Positions 43,290-52,273 of a stretch of 64,000 bases of DNA are shown here, in pieces (position 1 is the stretch's first letter; each line of letters begins with the position of its first letter). Below the pieces are notes generated by a model. That model ran no database searches, was not told the DNA's origin, and saw only the letters and a list, made by a program, of their open reading frames with translations. Both the position numbers and the translations under genes were made by a program. This stretch comes from Actinokineospora sp. NBRC 105648. Lineage in GTDB: Bacteria > Actinomycetota > Actinomycetes > Mycobacteriales > Pseudonocardiaceae. The DNA is taken from assembly GCF_030269645.1 (NCBI RefSeq), contig NZ_BSTR01000008.1, forward strand, positions 149,191 to 213,190, given 5' to 3'.

Positions 43290-44570
43290 TCAGCCGATCA
43301 AGCCGAGTGCACGCAGCATCTCGACGCGGTCGACCTCCGGCAGCGCACCGAAGCGTCCGTGCAGGTATGCCTTCTCCAAGTTCTGCGACCTCCTGACCCG
43401 CTCGCCCGCGAACTCGGCGAGAGCACCGAGTCGGGTTGTGCCGTCTTTCGCCTTCTCGGTCAACCAGACCTCGTCGCGGTTAAGGTGGTTGAGCAGACTG
43501 GTGTCATGGGAGGTGAACACCAGTTGAGCACCCAGAGGATTGGTTGCAGGGGACTGGAAGAGACGAACCAAGTGCATGGACAAGGTGGGGTGCAGGCTCG
43601 CGTCCAGTTCATCGAACAACACCAGGGAACCTGATCCGAGCGCCGCGAGAACAGGACCGATTGTCTCGAACCAGGTACGCGTTCCCTCCGACTCCGCGCT
43701 GAAGCTCAGCGGTGCGCGTTCGTGTTCAGTGCGGTGCACGAGACGCACGCGGCGCTGCGTCCGCACTTGCTCCGGATCGCTCCCCAGAACCACTTGGTGG
43801 TCTTCGACCAGCACGTCGTCGATTCCCAGGTCCGCCATCCGGAGCAAGGCCAACGCCTGCTCGCGACTGGCACGCCTGGACTCGGCAGGGCCGCCTCCAG
43901 CGTCGTCCAGTGTCAGCTGGTTGTCGTCGGTGTTCTCGTCGAACAACCTGCGGGTCGAACGCAGATCGAGAAAGCCACGTCTTGTCCGTGGCTGTGGTCC
44001 GAGAATCTGTACGTCTAGCAACTGCTGGGCAAAGCCTGAGACCACGGGCTCACCGAACCTGCGGGCGACGGAGAGCGCGAGTGTTCGAGGCGTCAACAGT
44101 TCGCGCGTACCCGACAGGCTTCCCAGACCGCGCTGGAGCGTGAGCTCCCCTCCCACACGCTCGAAGACGCGGCGGCGTTTCTTCTCCGGGTAGTGGAAGA
44201 GGCCCTCGTAGTGAACGGCATCGCGAGTCAGCTCGACGACGTACTCGAACCGCACCCCGGCGACAGTCAACTCGAGGGTGAACTCTGACATTCTGCCCGC
44301 GCCGTCGGCGAAGGCGAACGGCTCGACCGGGATCACGTCGTCCCACAGCCGCAGCGAGTTGCCGACGGCGGACCGGAGCCAGGACAGGGCAGCGAGGATG
44401 TTCGACTTGCCGGAGGCGTTCGGCCCGTAGATCGCGGCCACTGGGAGGAGGCTCGCGCCGATGTTGGCGATCGGGCGAGCCTCCTCCCGGTCTAGATCCA
44501 CCGCGACCAACGAGAGCTCCACCGACTCGAGGATCGATCGGAAGTTGGATACCTCGAAGCGGATCAACAC
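43290..44570 (-). CDS. rloA: RloA-like AAA15 ATPase of the same defence pair
   Basis: 426 residues from GTG 44570 (AGAGGAG six bases upstream); GTG 44597 is possible. Walker A in VAAIYGPNASGKSNILAALS, signature-like segment LSFSAESEGTRTW, Walker B SLVLFDELDASLHP and a switch His in LVFTSHDTSLLN. This is the SMC/OLD-like ATPase fold of RloA/AbiLi. It probably senses phage or damaged DNA and activates RloB. The pair is inserted between the AMIN-like array and the amidohydrolase gene. Confidence 0.82.
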   Translation of the reverse strand: MLIRFEVSNFRSILESVELSLVAVDLDREEARPIANIGASLLPVAAIYGPNASGKSNILAALSWLRSAVGNSLRLWDDVIPVEPFAFADGAGRMSEFTLELTVAGVRFEYVVELTRDAVHYEGLFHYPEKKRRRVFERVGGELTLQRGLGSLSGTRELLTPRTLALSVARRFGEPVVSGFAQQLLDVQILGPQPRTRRGFLDLRSTRRLFDENTDDNQLTLDDAGGGPAESRRASREQALALLRMADLGIDDVLVEDHQVVLGSDPEQVRTQRRVRLVHRTEHERAPLSFSAESEGTRTWFETIGPVLAALGSGSLVLFDELDASLHPTLSMHLVRLFQSPATNPLGAQLVFTSHDTSLLNHLNRDEVWLTEKAKDGTTRLGALAEFAGERVRRSQNLEKAYLHGRFGALPEVDRVEMLRALGLIG

Positions 44571-44718
44571 GTCCCGCTCCTCTCTGGCGCCCAACACGCC
44601 GTCACAGCCTCGATTTCGTCGAGGATGTGCGACAACTTACCTCTGTCAGCAGGCCAGACGCGAGCAAGGCAAGAACGAAAGGCGTGTTGTGACCACTTGG
44701 CAGGGTGCGGGGAGAGGG

Positions 44719-45999
44719 CTAGGACAGGGCGGCCAGCGCGGTGTGCGTCATCACCCGGATGCCCGCGAGCAGCGCGCGCTCGTCGAGCTGGAAGGTGGGC
44801 TGGTGCAGGTCGCGCATCGGGCCCTCGCCCGACCACACGCCCAGCCGCATGAAGGAGCCGGGGATCCGCTCGAGGTACCAGCCGAAGTCCTCGCCGCCCG
44901 CGGACTGCTTGGTCCCGGCCAGCGCGTCCTCGCCCAGCGCCGACTCGATCGCGGTGCGCAGGTACTGGGTGCTCTCCCGCTCGTTGATCACCGGCGGCAC
45001 GCCGCGGCGGTGCGTCAGCTCGTAGCCGACACCGGTGGGCGCGAGCAGCGACTGGACCAGCTCGGCGACCAGCGGCTCCAGGTCGGCCCAGACGTCGTGG
45101 TCACCGGTGCGCAGGGTGCCGCGCAGCAGCCCCTCCTGCGGGACCGCGTTGGCCGCCTCGCCCGCGTGCACCGCGCCCCACACCAGGACGGTGCCGGAGC
45201 GGGGGTCGATCCGGCGGGACAGCAGCGCGGGCAGGCCGGTGATCACGGTGCCCAGCGCGTGCACCAGGTCGGCGGTCAGGTGCGGGCGCGAGGTGTGCCC
45301 ACCGGGCGAGGTGAGGCGCAGTTCGAGCAGGTCGGTGGCCGAGGTGATGGCACCGACCCGGGTGCCCACCCGCCCGACCTCGGTGCGCGGGTCGCAGTGC
45401 AGGCCGAAGATCCGCTCGACCCCGTCGAGCCCACCCGCGGCGATGACGTCGAGCGCGCCGCCGGGCATGACCTCCTCGGCGGGCTGGAACACCAGCCGGA
45501 CCCGCCCGGGCAGACTGGGCGCGGAGGCCAGCGCGATGCCGGTGGCGAGCAGGATCGTGGTGTGCGCGTCGTGGCCGCAGGCGTGGGCGGCACCGGGGGT
45601 GTCCGCCGCGTAGGGCAGACCGGTGGCCTCGGTCATCGGCAGCGCGTCCATGTCCGCGCGCAGCGCCACGCAGCGCTCGCCCTCGCCGACGTCGCAGACC
45701 AGGCCGTTGCCGCTGGGCAGCAGCTCGGGCTGCAGGCCGAACGACTTGAGCAGCCCGGCCACCAGCTCGGTGGTGGCGAACTCCTGGCGGGACAGCTCGG
45801 GGTGGGCGTGGATGTGCCGGAACCAGGCCAACACGTCCGCCGCGTTGGCGGCCAGCCACTGGTCGAGCCAGTCGGGCCCACGTCCCGCGCCGAGATCCTC
45901 CACACTGGGCATACTGACCCCACTGGGTGTGATCAGCACGGCAGGGTCCGACCTTCTTTCGTCAAATGGCAGGTCAGGCCGCGAATCCAGCACAGTCAC
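44719..45999 (-). CDS. M20D amidohydrolase (AmiA/AmiB-like)
   Basis: 426 residues from GTG 45999, four bases after GGAGGGG; ATG 45912 is a weaker alternative. Zinc peptidase motifs: WFRHIHAHPELSRQEFAT, VALRADMDALPMTEA, HACGHDAHTTILL, FQPAEEVMPGGA and GGEDFGWYLERIPG. Typical of N-acyl-amino-acid or aminobenzoyl-glutamate deacylases. M. tuberculosis has two such genes (amiA1, amiB1) at this point; here there is one. Substrate unknown. Confidence 0.88.
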   Translation of the reverse strand: MTVLDSRPDLPFDERRSDPAVLITPSGVSMPSVEDLGAGRGPDWLDQWLAANAADVLAWFRHIHAHPELSRQEFATTELVAGLLKSFGLQPELLPSGNGLVCDVGEGERCVALRADMDALPMTEATGLPYAADTPGAAHACGHDAHTTILLATGIALASAPSLPGRVRLVFQPAEEVMPGGALDVIAAGGLDGVERIFGLHCDPRTEVGRVGTRVGAITSATDLLELRLTSPGGHTSRPHLTADLVHALGTVITGLPALLSRRIDPRSGTVLVWGAVHAGEAANAVPQEGLLRGTLRTGDHDVWADLEPLVAELVQSLLAPTGVGYELTHRRGVPPVINERESTQYLRTAIESALGEDALAGTKQSAGGEDFGWYLERIPGSFMRLGVWSGEGPMRDLHQPTFQLDERALLAGIRVMTHTALAALS

Positions 46000-46550
46000 G
46001 CGACCCCTCCGGGTATGTTCTCGTTCTCGGCTGCGGTGTCCATTTGCCTCGATACTGCCGCATACCGCTGACACCCCCGACCAGATCCCGGGGAAGAACG
46101 GCCCGCGGTCGCGGAGCTGCGACGAACGGGCGGGAGTGTTCGGCCTCACTGGTGAAGTGATCAAGATGATCGGTTCCCGCACCGGGGTGAACCGCAGTTC
46201 ACCCCCCAAGATCACCCAAACGGGCGGTAGGCCGCACCGATGGCCGATCCCCGCTAGCACCCTCGGCAACCCAACGCCATTGATTCAATCCGCCCGAACA
46301 CCGAACACCCAACACCGAAACCCGAACACACAGCCCCGCTGGGCCGCCCTTCGAAGGTTTCCCAGGAACTCGCCGATCAACCGCCACAACCACACAAACA
46401 CCAACCAACCAACCAACCGCAGCGCAGCGACGGCCGCCCCCAACCAGACCGCAGCGGCAGCCCGCTCCCGCTGGTACCGCGGCGAAAAGGCCGCCCTCCA
46501 GTTACGCGACAAGATCCCCACCCCGCTGGTACGCAAGCCCCGCTACGGAT
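46000..46550. other. Intergenic region, mostly low complexity
   Basis: No convincing gene. At 46295-46440 there are CCGAACACC and AACCAACC tandem runs whose minus-strand frame gives a hydrophobic but repetitive peptide without a start signal. At 46468-46550 the conserved 5' flank of repeat copy E (CCGCTGGTACCGCGGCG, ACGCGACAAGATCCCCA, CCCGCTACGGAT) begins. Confidence 0.5.
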
Positions 46551-46689
46551 GCTCGATCTAGTGGACTCGCTTCGTGTGGGGGGAGAGCACCGCTAAACTT
46601 GACCTGTGGTGGGAATGCCCTTGACCCGCCCTTCTTTCCCACCGCGGTGCTCTAGGGGCCCCACACGAAGCGAGTTCACTAGATCGAGC
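46551..46689 (+). repeat. Structured intergenic repeat, copy E
   Basis: 139 nt, forward on the plus strand. Arms 46551-46581 and 46659-46689 differ only at a G-T (G-U) position. Second stem GAGCACCGC/GCGGTGCTC is perfect. Bulge TAAACTTGACCTGT, inner stem GGTGGG/CCCACC, loop ATGCCCTTGACCCGCC. Joint TAGGGGCCCC before the right arm. Closest to copy F in sequence. Confidence 0.87.
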
Positions 46690-46845
46690 CCCGCTTCTAA
46701 CCCGGGCAACGAAGACGGCACCTCGCCAAGCACTCCCAGGGCGAGCCCACGCTTGTAACCCGGGCAACCCAGGGCGGCAAAACCCACCAGACCGAACCCC
46801 GGGCAACGAAGACGGCAACCCCGCACGAGCACCCCAGACCAGCGC
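46690..46845. repeat. Repeated 3' flank sequence of copy E
   Basis: The flank TTCTAACCCGGGCAACGAAG recurs in pieces: TTGTAACCCGGGCAACCCAG (46754-46773) and GGGCAACGAAGACGGCAAC (46801-46819). The same GGGCAACGAAGACGGCA string follows copy F. No gene. Confidence 0.6.
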
Positions 46846-47076
46846 CTACCCCTTCTTGCGCTTGGCCCGAACCCGGTTCCCGTACACCACGATCCCCAGC
46901 AGCACCGCCGCCGTGATCCCCACGACCAGCTTGCTCTTCGCGTCCCCCGACACCTGCGGCGCGACGATCTCGGGCCCGGACGGCGCGGTCGTCTGCGCCG
47001 AGGCGAGCGGCGCGGTCAGGGTCATCAGGACCCCGAGGAGCACGACGAGCAGCAGCCGAGTGCGGCGAGTGGGCAA
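46846..47076 (-). CDS. Small signal-anchored membrane protein
   Basis: 76 residues: signal peptide RLLLVVLLGVLMTLTAPLAS (cleavage after SAQ or ASA), short extracytoplasmic loop, then a C-terminal helix LVVGITAAVLLGIVVYG and a basic tail RVRAKRKKG. The mature protein would be a single-pass peptide with the basic tail inside the cell. No family recognised. About 40 nt downstream of meaB on the same strand. Confidence 0.6.
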   Translation of the reverse strand: MPTRRTRLLLVVLLGVLMTLTAPLASAQTTAPSGPEIVAPQVSGDAKSKLVVGITAAVLLGIVVYGNRVRAKRKKG

Positions 47077-47115
47077 CAGGCGGCCCTCCAGGTAGGGGAG
47101 AAGTCGACTACCAGA

Positions 47116-48105
47116 CTAGTCCGGGTCACCACGCTGCGCGAAGGCCGAAAGGATCTTCTCGGCGGCCAGCGTCGGGGTGAGCGCCCCGGCCCGGACCTGG
47201 TCCTCCAGCACCGGAGTCAGCGCCCGGACCGCCGGGTGCGCGTGCAGCCGGGTGAGCAGGGTGTCCTGGACCATCGCCCAGGTCCAGTCGACCTGCTGGC
47301 GCCTGCGCCGCTCCGCCAGCTCCCCGGACGCGGTCAGCCGCGCGTGGTGCGCGGTGATCTCCGCCCACACCTTGTCCAGGTCGGTGTTCTCCGCCCCGCT
47401 GCACGTCAGGACCGGCGGTGCGTCGGCCGATCGGAGCAGCCGCATAGCGCCCGCGAGCTCCCGGGCGGCCTTCTGGGCCTCGCGGGTGTGCGCCCCGTCG
47501 GCCTTGTTCACCGCGATCACGTCGGCGAGCTCCAGCACGCCCTTCTTGATCCCCTGGAGCTGGTCGCCGGTGCGCGCCAGGGTCAGGAACAGGAAGCAGT
47601 CGACCATGTTGGCCACCGCGGTCTCCGACTGGCCGACGCCCACGGTCTCCACCAGCACCATGTCGAACCCGGCCGCCTCCATCAGCACGATGGTCTCCCG
47701 GGTCGCCTTGGCCACCCCGCCGAGCGTGCCGGAGGTGGGCGACGGGCGGATGAACGCCGCCGGGTCGACCGCGAGCCGCGACATCCGGGTCTTGTCGCCG
47801 AGGATGCTGCCGCCGGTGCGCGTCGACGACGGGTCCACGGCGAGCACCGCCACCTGGTGCCCGGCGCCGGTCAGGTTGGTGCCGAGCGCGTCGATGAAGG
47901 TCGACTTGCCGACGCCGGGCACCCCGGTGATCCCGACCCGGTGCGCCCCACCGGCGTGCGGGAGCAGCTCGACGAGCAGCTCCTGGGCCAGCGCCCGGTG
48001 GTCGGCGCGCCGGGACTCCACCAGGGTGATCGCCCGGGACAGCAGGCCCCGGTCCCCGGCGAGCACCCCCTTGGCGTAGGCGCGCACGTCCACCGGCTTA
48101 GCCAA
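47116..48105 (-). CDS. meaB: Methylmalonyl-CoA mutase-associated GTPase MeaB
   Basis: 329 residues. G1 [18 protein letters not shown], switch region [19 protein letters not shown]3-like [11 protein letters not shown]4 NKADG. MeaB loads cobalamin on methylmalonyl-CoA mutase and protects it from inactivation. The TTG start lies inside the end of mutB (8-nt overlap), so translation is coupled and the chaperone is made with its client. Confidence 0.93.
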   Translation of the reverse strand: MAKPVDVRAYAKGVLAGDRGLLSRAITLVESRRADHRALAQELLVELLPHAGGAHRVGITGVPGVGKSTFIDALGTNLTGAGHQVAVLAVDPSSTRTGGSILGDKTRMSRLAVDPAAFIRPSPTSGTLGGVAKATRETIVLMEAAGFDMVLVETVGVGQSETAVANMVDCFLFLTLARTGDQLQGIKKGVLELADVIAVNKADGAHTREAQKAARELAGAMRLLRSADAPPVLTCSGAENTDLDKVWAEITAHHARLTASGELAERRRRQQVDWTWAMVQDTLLTRLHAHPAVRALTPVLEDQVRAGALTPTLAAEKILSAFAQRGDPD

Positions 48106-50278
48106 GCTCGTGCCCGTGCTGCTCGGCCAGCTTGCGCAGCAGCTCGGCGGCCGCGTCGGCGATCACGGTGCCCGGCGGGAAGATCGCCGCCGCCCCGGCC
48201 GCGCGCAGCTCGTCGAAGTCCTGCGGCGGGATGACGCCGCCGACGACGATCATGATGTCGTCCCGCCCGAGGGCGGCCAGCTCCTCGCGCAGCGCGGGCA
48301 CCAGGGTGAGGTGGCCCGCGGCGAGGGAGTTCACCCCGACGATGTGCACGTCGGCCTCGACGGCCTGGCGCGCGACCTCGCCCGGGGTGGAGAACAGCGG
48401 GCCCACGTCGACGTCGAAGCCGAGGTCGGCGAACGCGGTGGCGATCACCTTCTGGCCGCGGTCGTGCCCGTCCTGCCCCATCTTCGCGACCAGGATCCGG
48501 GGGCGGCGCCCCTCCTGCTCGGCGAACGCCTCGACGACCGCGCGCGCGTCCTCCACATTGGACACCTGGCCGACCTCGTCGCGGTACACCCCCGAGATGG
48601 TACGGATCTGCGCCGCGTGCCGCCCCCAGACCTTGCCCAGCGCCTCGGAGATCTCGCCGACCGTGGCCTTGGCCCGGGCCGCGTCGATGGCCAGCTCCAA
48701 CAGGTTCCCGTCGGCGTCGGCGGCCCGGGTCAGCGCCGCCAGCCTGCGCTCGACCAGGTCCGCGTCGCGCTCCTCGCGCAGCCGCCGCAGCTTCTCGACC
48801 TGCTGCGCCCGCACGCCCGCGTTGTCGACCTTGAGCACGTCGATCTGCTCGTCCTCGGCCAGCCGGTACTTGTTGATCCCGATCACCGGCTGCCGCCCGG
48901 AGTCGATCCGCGCCTGGGTGCGCGCCGCGGCCTCCTCGATGCGCAGCTTGGGGATGCCCTCGTCGATCGCCCGCGCCATCCCGCCCGCGGCCTCGACCTC
49001 GCTGATGTGGCCCCACGCCTTGCGCGCCAGCTCGTAGGTGAGCCGCTCGACGAAAGCGCTGCCGCCCCAGGGGTCGATGACCCTCGTGGTGCCGGATTCC
49101 TGCTGCAGCAGCAGTTGCGTGTTGCGGGCGATGCGCGCGGAGAAGTCGGTCGGCAGCGCGAGCGCCTCGTCCAGGGCGTTGGTGTGCAACGACTGCGTGT
49201 GCCCCTGGGTCGCGGCCATCGCCTCGACGCAGGTGCGGATCACGTTGTTGTAGACGTCCTGCGCGGTCAGCGACCAACCGGAGGTCTGGCAGTGCGTGCG
49301 CAGCGAGAGCGACTTGCTGTCGGCGGGGTCGAACCCCTTGACCAGCTTGGCCCACAGCAGCCGGGCCGCGCGCATCTTGGCGACCTCCATGAAGAAGTTC
49401 ATCCCGATGGCCCAGAAGAACGACAGCCGGGGCGCGAACTTGTCCACGTCGAGCCCGGCGTCGCGGCCCGCGCGGAGGTACTCCACGCCGTCGGCCAGCG
49501 TGTAGGCCAGCTCCAGGTCGGCGGTCGCCCCGGCCTCCTGCATGTGGTAGCCGGAGATGGAGATCGAGTTGTACTTCGGCATGTTCCGGGAGGTGTAGCC
49601 GAAGATGTCGGAGATGACCCGCATCGACGGCCCCGGCGGGTAGATGTAGGTGTTGCGGACCATGAACTCCTTGAGGATGTCGTTCTGGATGGTCCCGGCC
49701 AGCTGCCCCGGCGCGACGCCCTGCTCCTCGGCGGCCACCACGTAGAGCGCCAGCACCGGCAGCACGGCACCGTTCATGGTCATCGACACGCTCATCCTGT
49801 CCAGCGGGATGCCGTCGAAGAGCTGGCGCATGTCGTAGATCGAGTCGATGGCCACCCCGGCCATGCCGACGTCGCCCGCCACCCGCGGGTGGTCGGAGTC
49901 GTAACCGCGGTGGGTGGCCAGGTCGAAGGCGACCGACAGTCCTTTTTGGCCTGCCGCGAGGTTGCGCCGGTAGAAGGCGTTGGACTCCTCGGCGGTGGAG
50001 AAGCCCGCGTACTGCCGGATGGTCCACGGCTGGTTCACGTACATCGTCGGGTACGGCCCGCGCAGGTACGGCGCGATCCCCGGGTAGGTGCCCAGGAAGT
50101 CGAGCCCGTCGAGGTCCGCGGCGGAGTACACCGGTTTGACGCCGATGCCCTCCGGGGTCTCCCAGGCGAGCGCGTCCGCGCCCTTGCCGGTGCTGTCCTG
50201 CACCGCGGCCCGCCAGTCGGCGGCGGTGGTCGCGGCGGGCTCACCCAGCTCGACGGTGGAGAAATCGGGGATGCTCAT
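48098..50278 (-). CDS. mutB: Methylmalonyl-CoA mutase large subunit
   Basis: 726 residues. N-terminal TIM barrel ([53 protein letters not shown]) and a C-terminal B12 domain with the lower-ligand His in [14 protein letters not shown] and the nucleotide-tail Ser/Gly segments [11 protein letters not shown] and [10 protein letters not shown]. Converts (R)-methylmalonyl-CoA to succinyl-CoA. Its ATG overlaps the mutA stop (ATGA), so mutA, mutB and meaB are one translation-coupled operon. Confidence 0.95.
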   Translation of the reverse strand: MSIPDFSTVELGEPAATTAADWRAAVQDSTGKGADALAWETPEGIGVKPVYSAADLDGLDFLGTYPGIAPYLRGPYPTMYVNQPWTIRQYAGFSTAEESNAFYRRNLAAGQKGLSVAFDLATHRGYDSDHPRVAGDVGMAGVAIDSIYDMRQLFDGIPLDRMSVSMTMNGAVLPVLALYVVAAEEQGVAPGQLAGTIQNDILKEFMVRNTYIYPPGPSMRVISDIFGYTSRNMPKYNSISISGYHMQEAGATADLELAYTLADGVEYLRAGRDAGLDVDKFAPRLSFFWAIGMNFFMEVAKMRAARLLWAKLVKGFDPADSKSLSLRTHCQTSGWSLTAQDVYNNVIRTCVEAMAATQGHTQSLHTNALDEALALPTDFSARIARNTQLLLQQESGTTRVIDPWGGSAFVERLTYELARKAWGHISEVEAAGGMARAIDEGIPKLRIEEAAARTQARIDSGRQPVIGINKYRLAEDEQIDVLKVDNAGVRAQQVEKLRRLREERDADLVERRLAALTRAADADGNLLELAIDAARAKATVGEISEALGKVWGRHAAQIRTISGVYRDEVGQVSNVEDARAVVEAFAEQEGRRPRILVAKMGQDGHDRGQKVIATAFADLGFDVDVGPLFSTPGEVARQAVEADVHIVGVNSLAAGHLTLVPALREELAALGRDDIMIVVGGVIPPQDFDELRAAGAAAIFPPGTVIADAAAELLRKLAEQHGHELG

Positions 50279-52146
50279 GCGGTGACTCCCAGCGTCTCCA
50301 GGGTGGCGCGCAGCACCTGCGGCGCGTCGCAGCCGGTGAACACGAAACCGTCCACACCGGAACGAAGGTGGTCATCGGAAGGCTTGCCCGCCAACAGGAC
50401 CTGGGTCGCGCCAGCTGCTTTGAGCGCCTCGGTGACCGGTCCGACGAGCTCGGCGTAGGACTTCTCCGAGCCGCACAGGCAGGCGACCGCCGCGCCGCTC
50501 TCGGTGAACCGGGCGGCAGCGGTCTCCGCGTCGGTGATCACGCCGCCGGTCGGGGTCTCGATGCCGCCCGCCTGGAACAGGTTCGCGGCGAAACCCGCGC
50601 GCGCGGTGTGCGCGGCGACGGGTCCGAGGGTGGCGAGGAAGACCCGCGGCCGGGCACCGGTCTCGCCGAGCACCCGGTCGGACAGGTCGCGCAGCTCCTC
50701 GTACGCCTCGGCGTACCGGACCACGGGCAAGCCGCCCGCGGGCGCGGCAGGCGCGGGCGGGCGGACCGGGGCCCGCTCGGCGAGGTTGGGGAACTCGCTG
50801 ACCCCGGTGATCGCGTCGGCCCGGGTGGCCAGGTTGGCCGAGCGGGCCGCCCAGGTCGTGGCCAGCCGGTCGGCGACCAGGCCCGCGTCGAGGGCGGCGA
50901 CCAGGCCGCCCGCGCGCTCGATCTCGGTGAACCACGCCCAAGCGGCCTTGGCGAGCTCGTCGGAGAGGGTCTCGACGTACCAGGACCCGCCCGCCGGGTC
51001 GATCACCCCGGCCAGGTGGGACTCCTCGAGCAGCACCGCCTGGGTGTTGCGGGCGATCCGGCGGGCGAAGCCGTCGGGCAGGCCGAGGGCGTGGTCGAAC
51101 GGCAGGACGGTGACCGCGTCGGCGCCGCCGACACCCGCGCCGAAGCAGGCGAGCGTGGTGCGCAGCATGTTCACCCAGGGGTCGCGGCGGGTGACCATCG
51201 CGGGCGAGGTGACCGCGTGCTGCCGCGGTGAGCCTGCCTTGGTGACACCGCTGACCTCGGCGACCCGAGCCCATAGTCTGCGCGCGGCGCGGAACTTGGC
51301 GATGGTGAGGAACTGGTCGGCGGTCGCGGCGAGGCGGAACTCCAGCTGACCCGCGGCGGCGTCGACGTCCAGGCCCGCGGCGGTAAGGGCCCGCAGGTAG
51401 GCGACGCCCGCGGCGAGCGCGGCGCCCAGCTCCTCGGCGTCGGAGCCGCCCGCCTGGTGGTAGGGCAGGCCGTCGACGACGATCGAGCGCAGCCTCGGGT
51501 AGTCGGCGGCGGTCTTGCGGGCCAGCTCGGCGGCGCCGTCGAGGTCTTGGTGCTGACCGGTGCGGGCGTGGTGGCCGAGCGGGTCGGCACCGAGGTTGCC
51601 CTTGACCTCGCTGGCCGGGATGCCCTTGTCCGCGTGCACGCGGAGCAGCTCCTCGGCGGCCGCGGCGAACTCGGCGCCCGCGTCCAGGGTGACCGGGGCG
51701 AGGTCGAGGTAGACGTCGCGGAGCACGTCGCCGATCCGGTCGACCGGGAGACCCGCGGCGCCGACGACGAGCCATAGCGAGCTGACGCCGTTCTCCAGGT
51801 CGGCCAGCACGGTCTCGGCAGTGGTGCCGGGGTCGGCGTGCCGCTGCCGGACGTCCCACCCGGACGCGACGTTGCCCTCCGGTCGACCACCGCGCAGGTA
51901 CGGCGGGAGGCCGGGGTAACCGGGTACGGCTTTGGCCTCGGTATAGAGCGGGTTCAGGATCACGCCGTCGTACGTCCGGGTGGCGAGCAGCGTCTCGACC
52001 GGGTCGTCGTACCCCTCCGGCACCGAGTTGGTCTTGCGCAGCACCCGCTCTACCAGCTGTTGCCACTGCTCACGGCCCGCGGCGGCGAACTCACCCGCGA
52101 GGACCAGGTCGTCCGGCTCGGTGTGCGGCGCGGAGGGGGATGTCAT
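50275..52146 (-). CDS. mutA: Methylmalonyl-CoA mutase small subunit
   Basis: 623 residues from ATG 52146; a longer TTG form is unlikely because TAGCAT (52155-52160) lies 8 nt upstream as a leaderless -10. Same barrel fold as MutB ([33 protein letters not shown]), but the B12 domain lacks DxHxxG ([20 protein letters not shown]). This is the non-catalytic subunit of the heterodimer. Divergent from the Ser/Thr kinase gene. Confidence 0.92.
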   Translation of the reverse strand: MTSPSAPHTEPDDLVLAGEFAAAGREQWQQLVERVLRKTNSVPEGYDDPVETLLATRTYDGVILNPLYTEAKAVPGYPGLPPYLRGGRPEGNVASGWDVRQRHADPGTTAETVLADLENGVSSLWLVVGAAGLPVDRIGDVLRDVYLDLAPVTLDAGAEFAAAAEELLRVHADKGIPASEVKGNLGADPLGHHARTGQHQDLDGAAELARKTAADYPRLRSIVVDGLPYHQAGGSDAEELGAALAAGVAYLRALTAAGLDVDAAAGQLEFRLAATADQFLTIAKFRAARRLWARVAEVSGVTKAGSPRQHAVTSPAMVTRRDPWVNMLRTTLACFGAGVGGADAVTVLPFDHALGLPDGFARRIARNTQAVLLEESHLAGVIDPAGGSWYVETLSDELAKAAWAWFTEIERAGGLVAALDAGLVADRLATTWAARSANLATRADAITGVSEFPNLAERAPVRPPAPAAPAGGLPVVRYAEAYEELRDLSDRVLGETGARPRVFLATLGPVAAHTARAGFAANLFQAGGIETPTGGVITDAETAAARFTESGAAVACLCGSEKSYAELVGPVTEALKAAGATQVLLAGKPSDDHLRSGVDGFVFTGCDAPQVLRATLETLGVTA

Positions 52147-52154
52147 GCCCGGCA

Positions 52155-52160
52155 ATGCTA
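52155..52160 (-). promoter_or_regulatory. -10 hexamer of leaderless mutA
   Basis: On the minus strand TAGCAT followed by 8 nt and ATG 52146; drives the mutA-mutB-meaB operon. Confidence 0.45.
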
Positions 52161-52261
52161 CGGATACCGGCCCGGGACACCAGGTGACCGCCGTGTGAGG
52201 CTGATCGCGGTTACCGACGGGTTAAGTCGTGCTTTAACCCCGGTCCGACCACCGCATCGGT

Positions 52262-52267
52262 CAGAAT
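52262..52267 (+). promoter_or_regulatory. -10 hexamer of leaderless kinase gene
   Basis: CAGAAT, 6 nt before GTG 52274; no ribosome site. Confidence 0.45.
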
Positions 52268-52273
52268 GGCGCC

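Noticed and set aside
46285..46536. 83-codon minus-strand ORF in the region before copy E
   Set aside because: Built on tandem CCGAACACC-type repeats and the flank of copy E; no start signal.
48110..50458. 782-codon plus-strand open frame across mutB
   Set aside because: Shadow of mutB; the peptide is repetitive in R, G, V, D and H, with no start signal.
52147..52273. Cobalamin riboswitch before mutA
   Set aside because: The leader is too short and the start looks leaderless; no B12-box-like sequence is visible.
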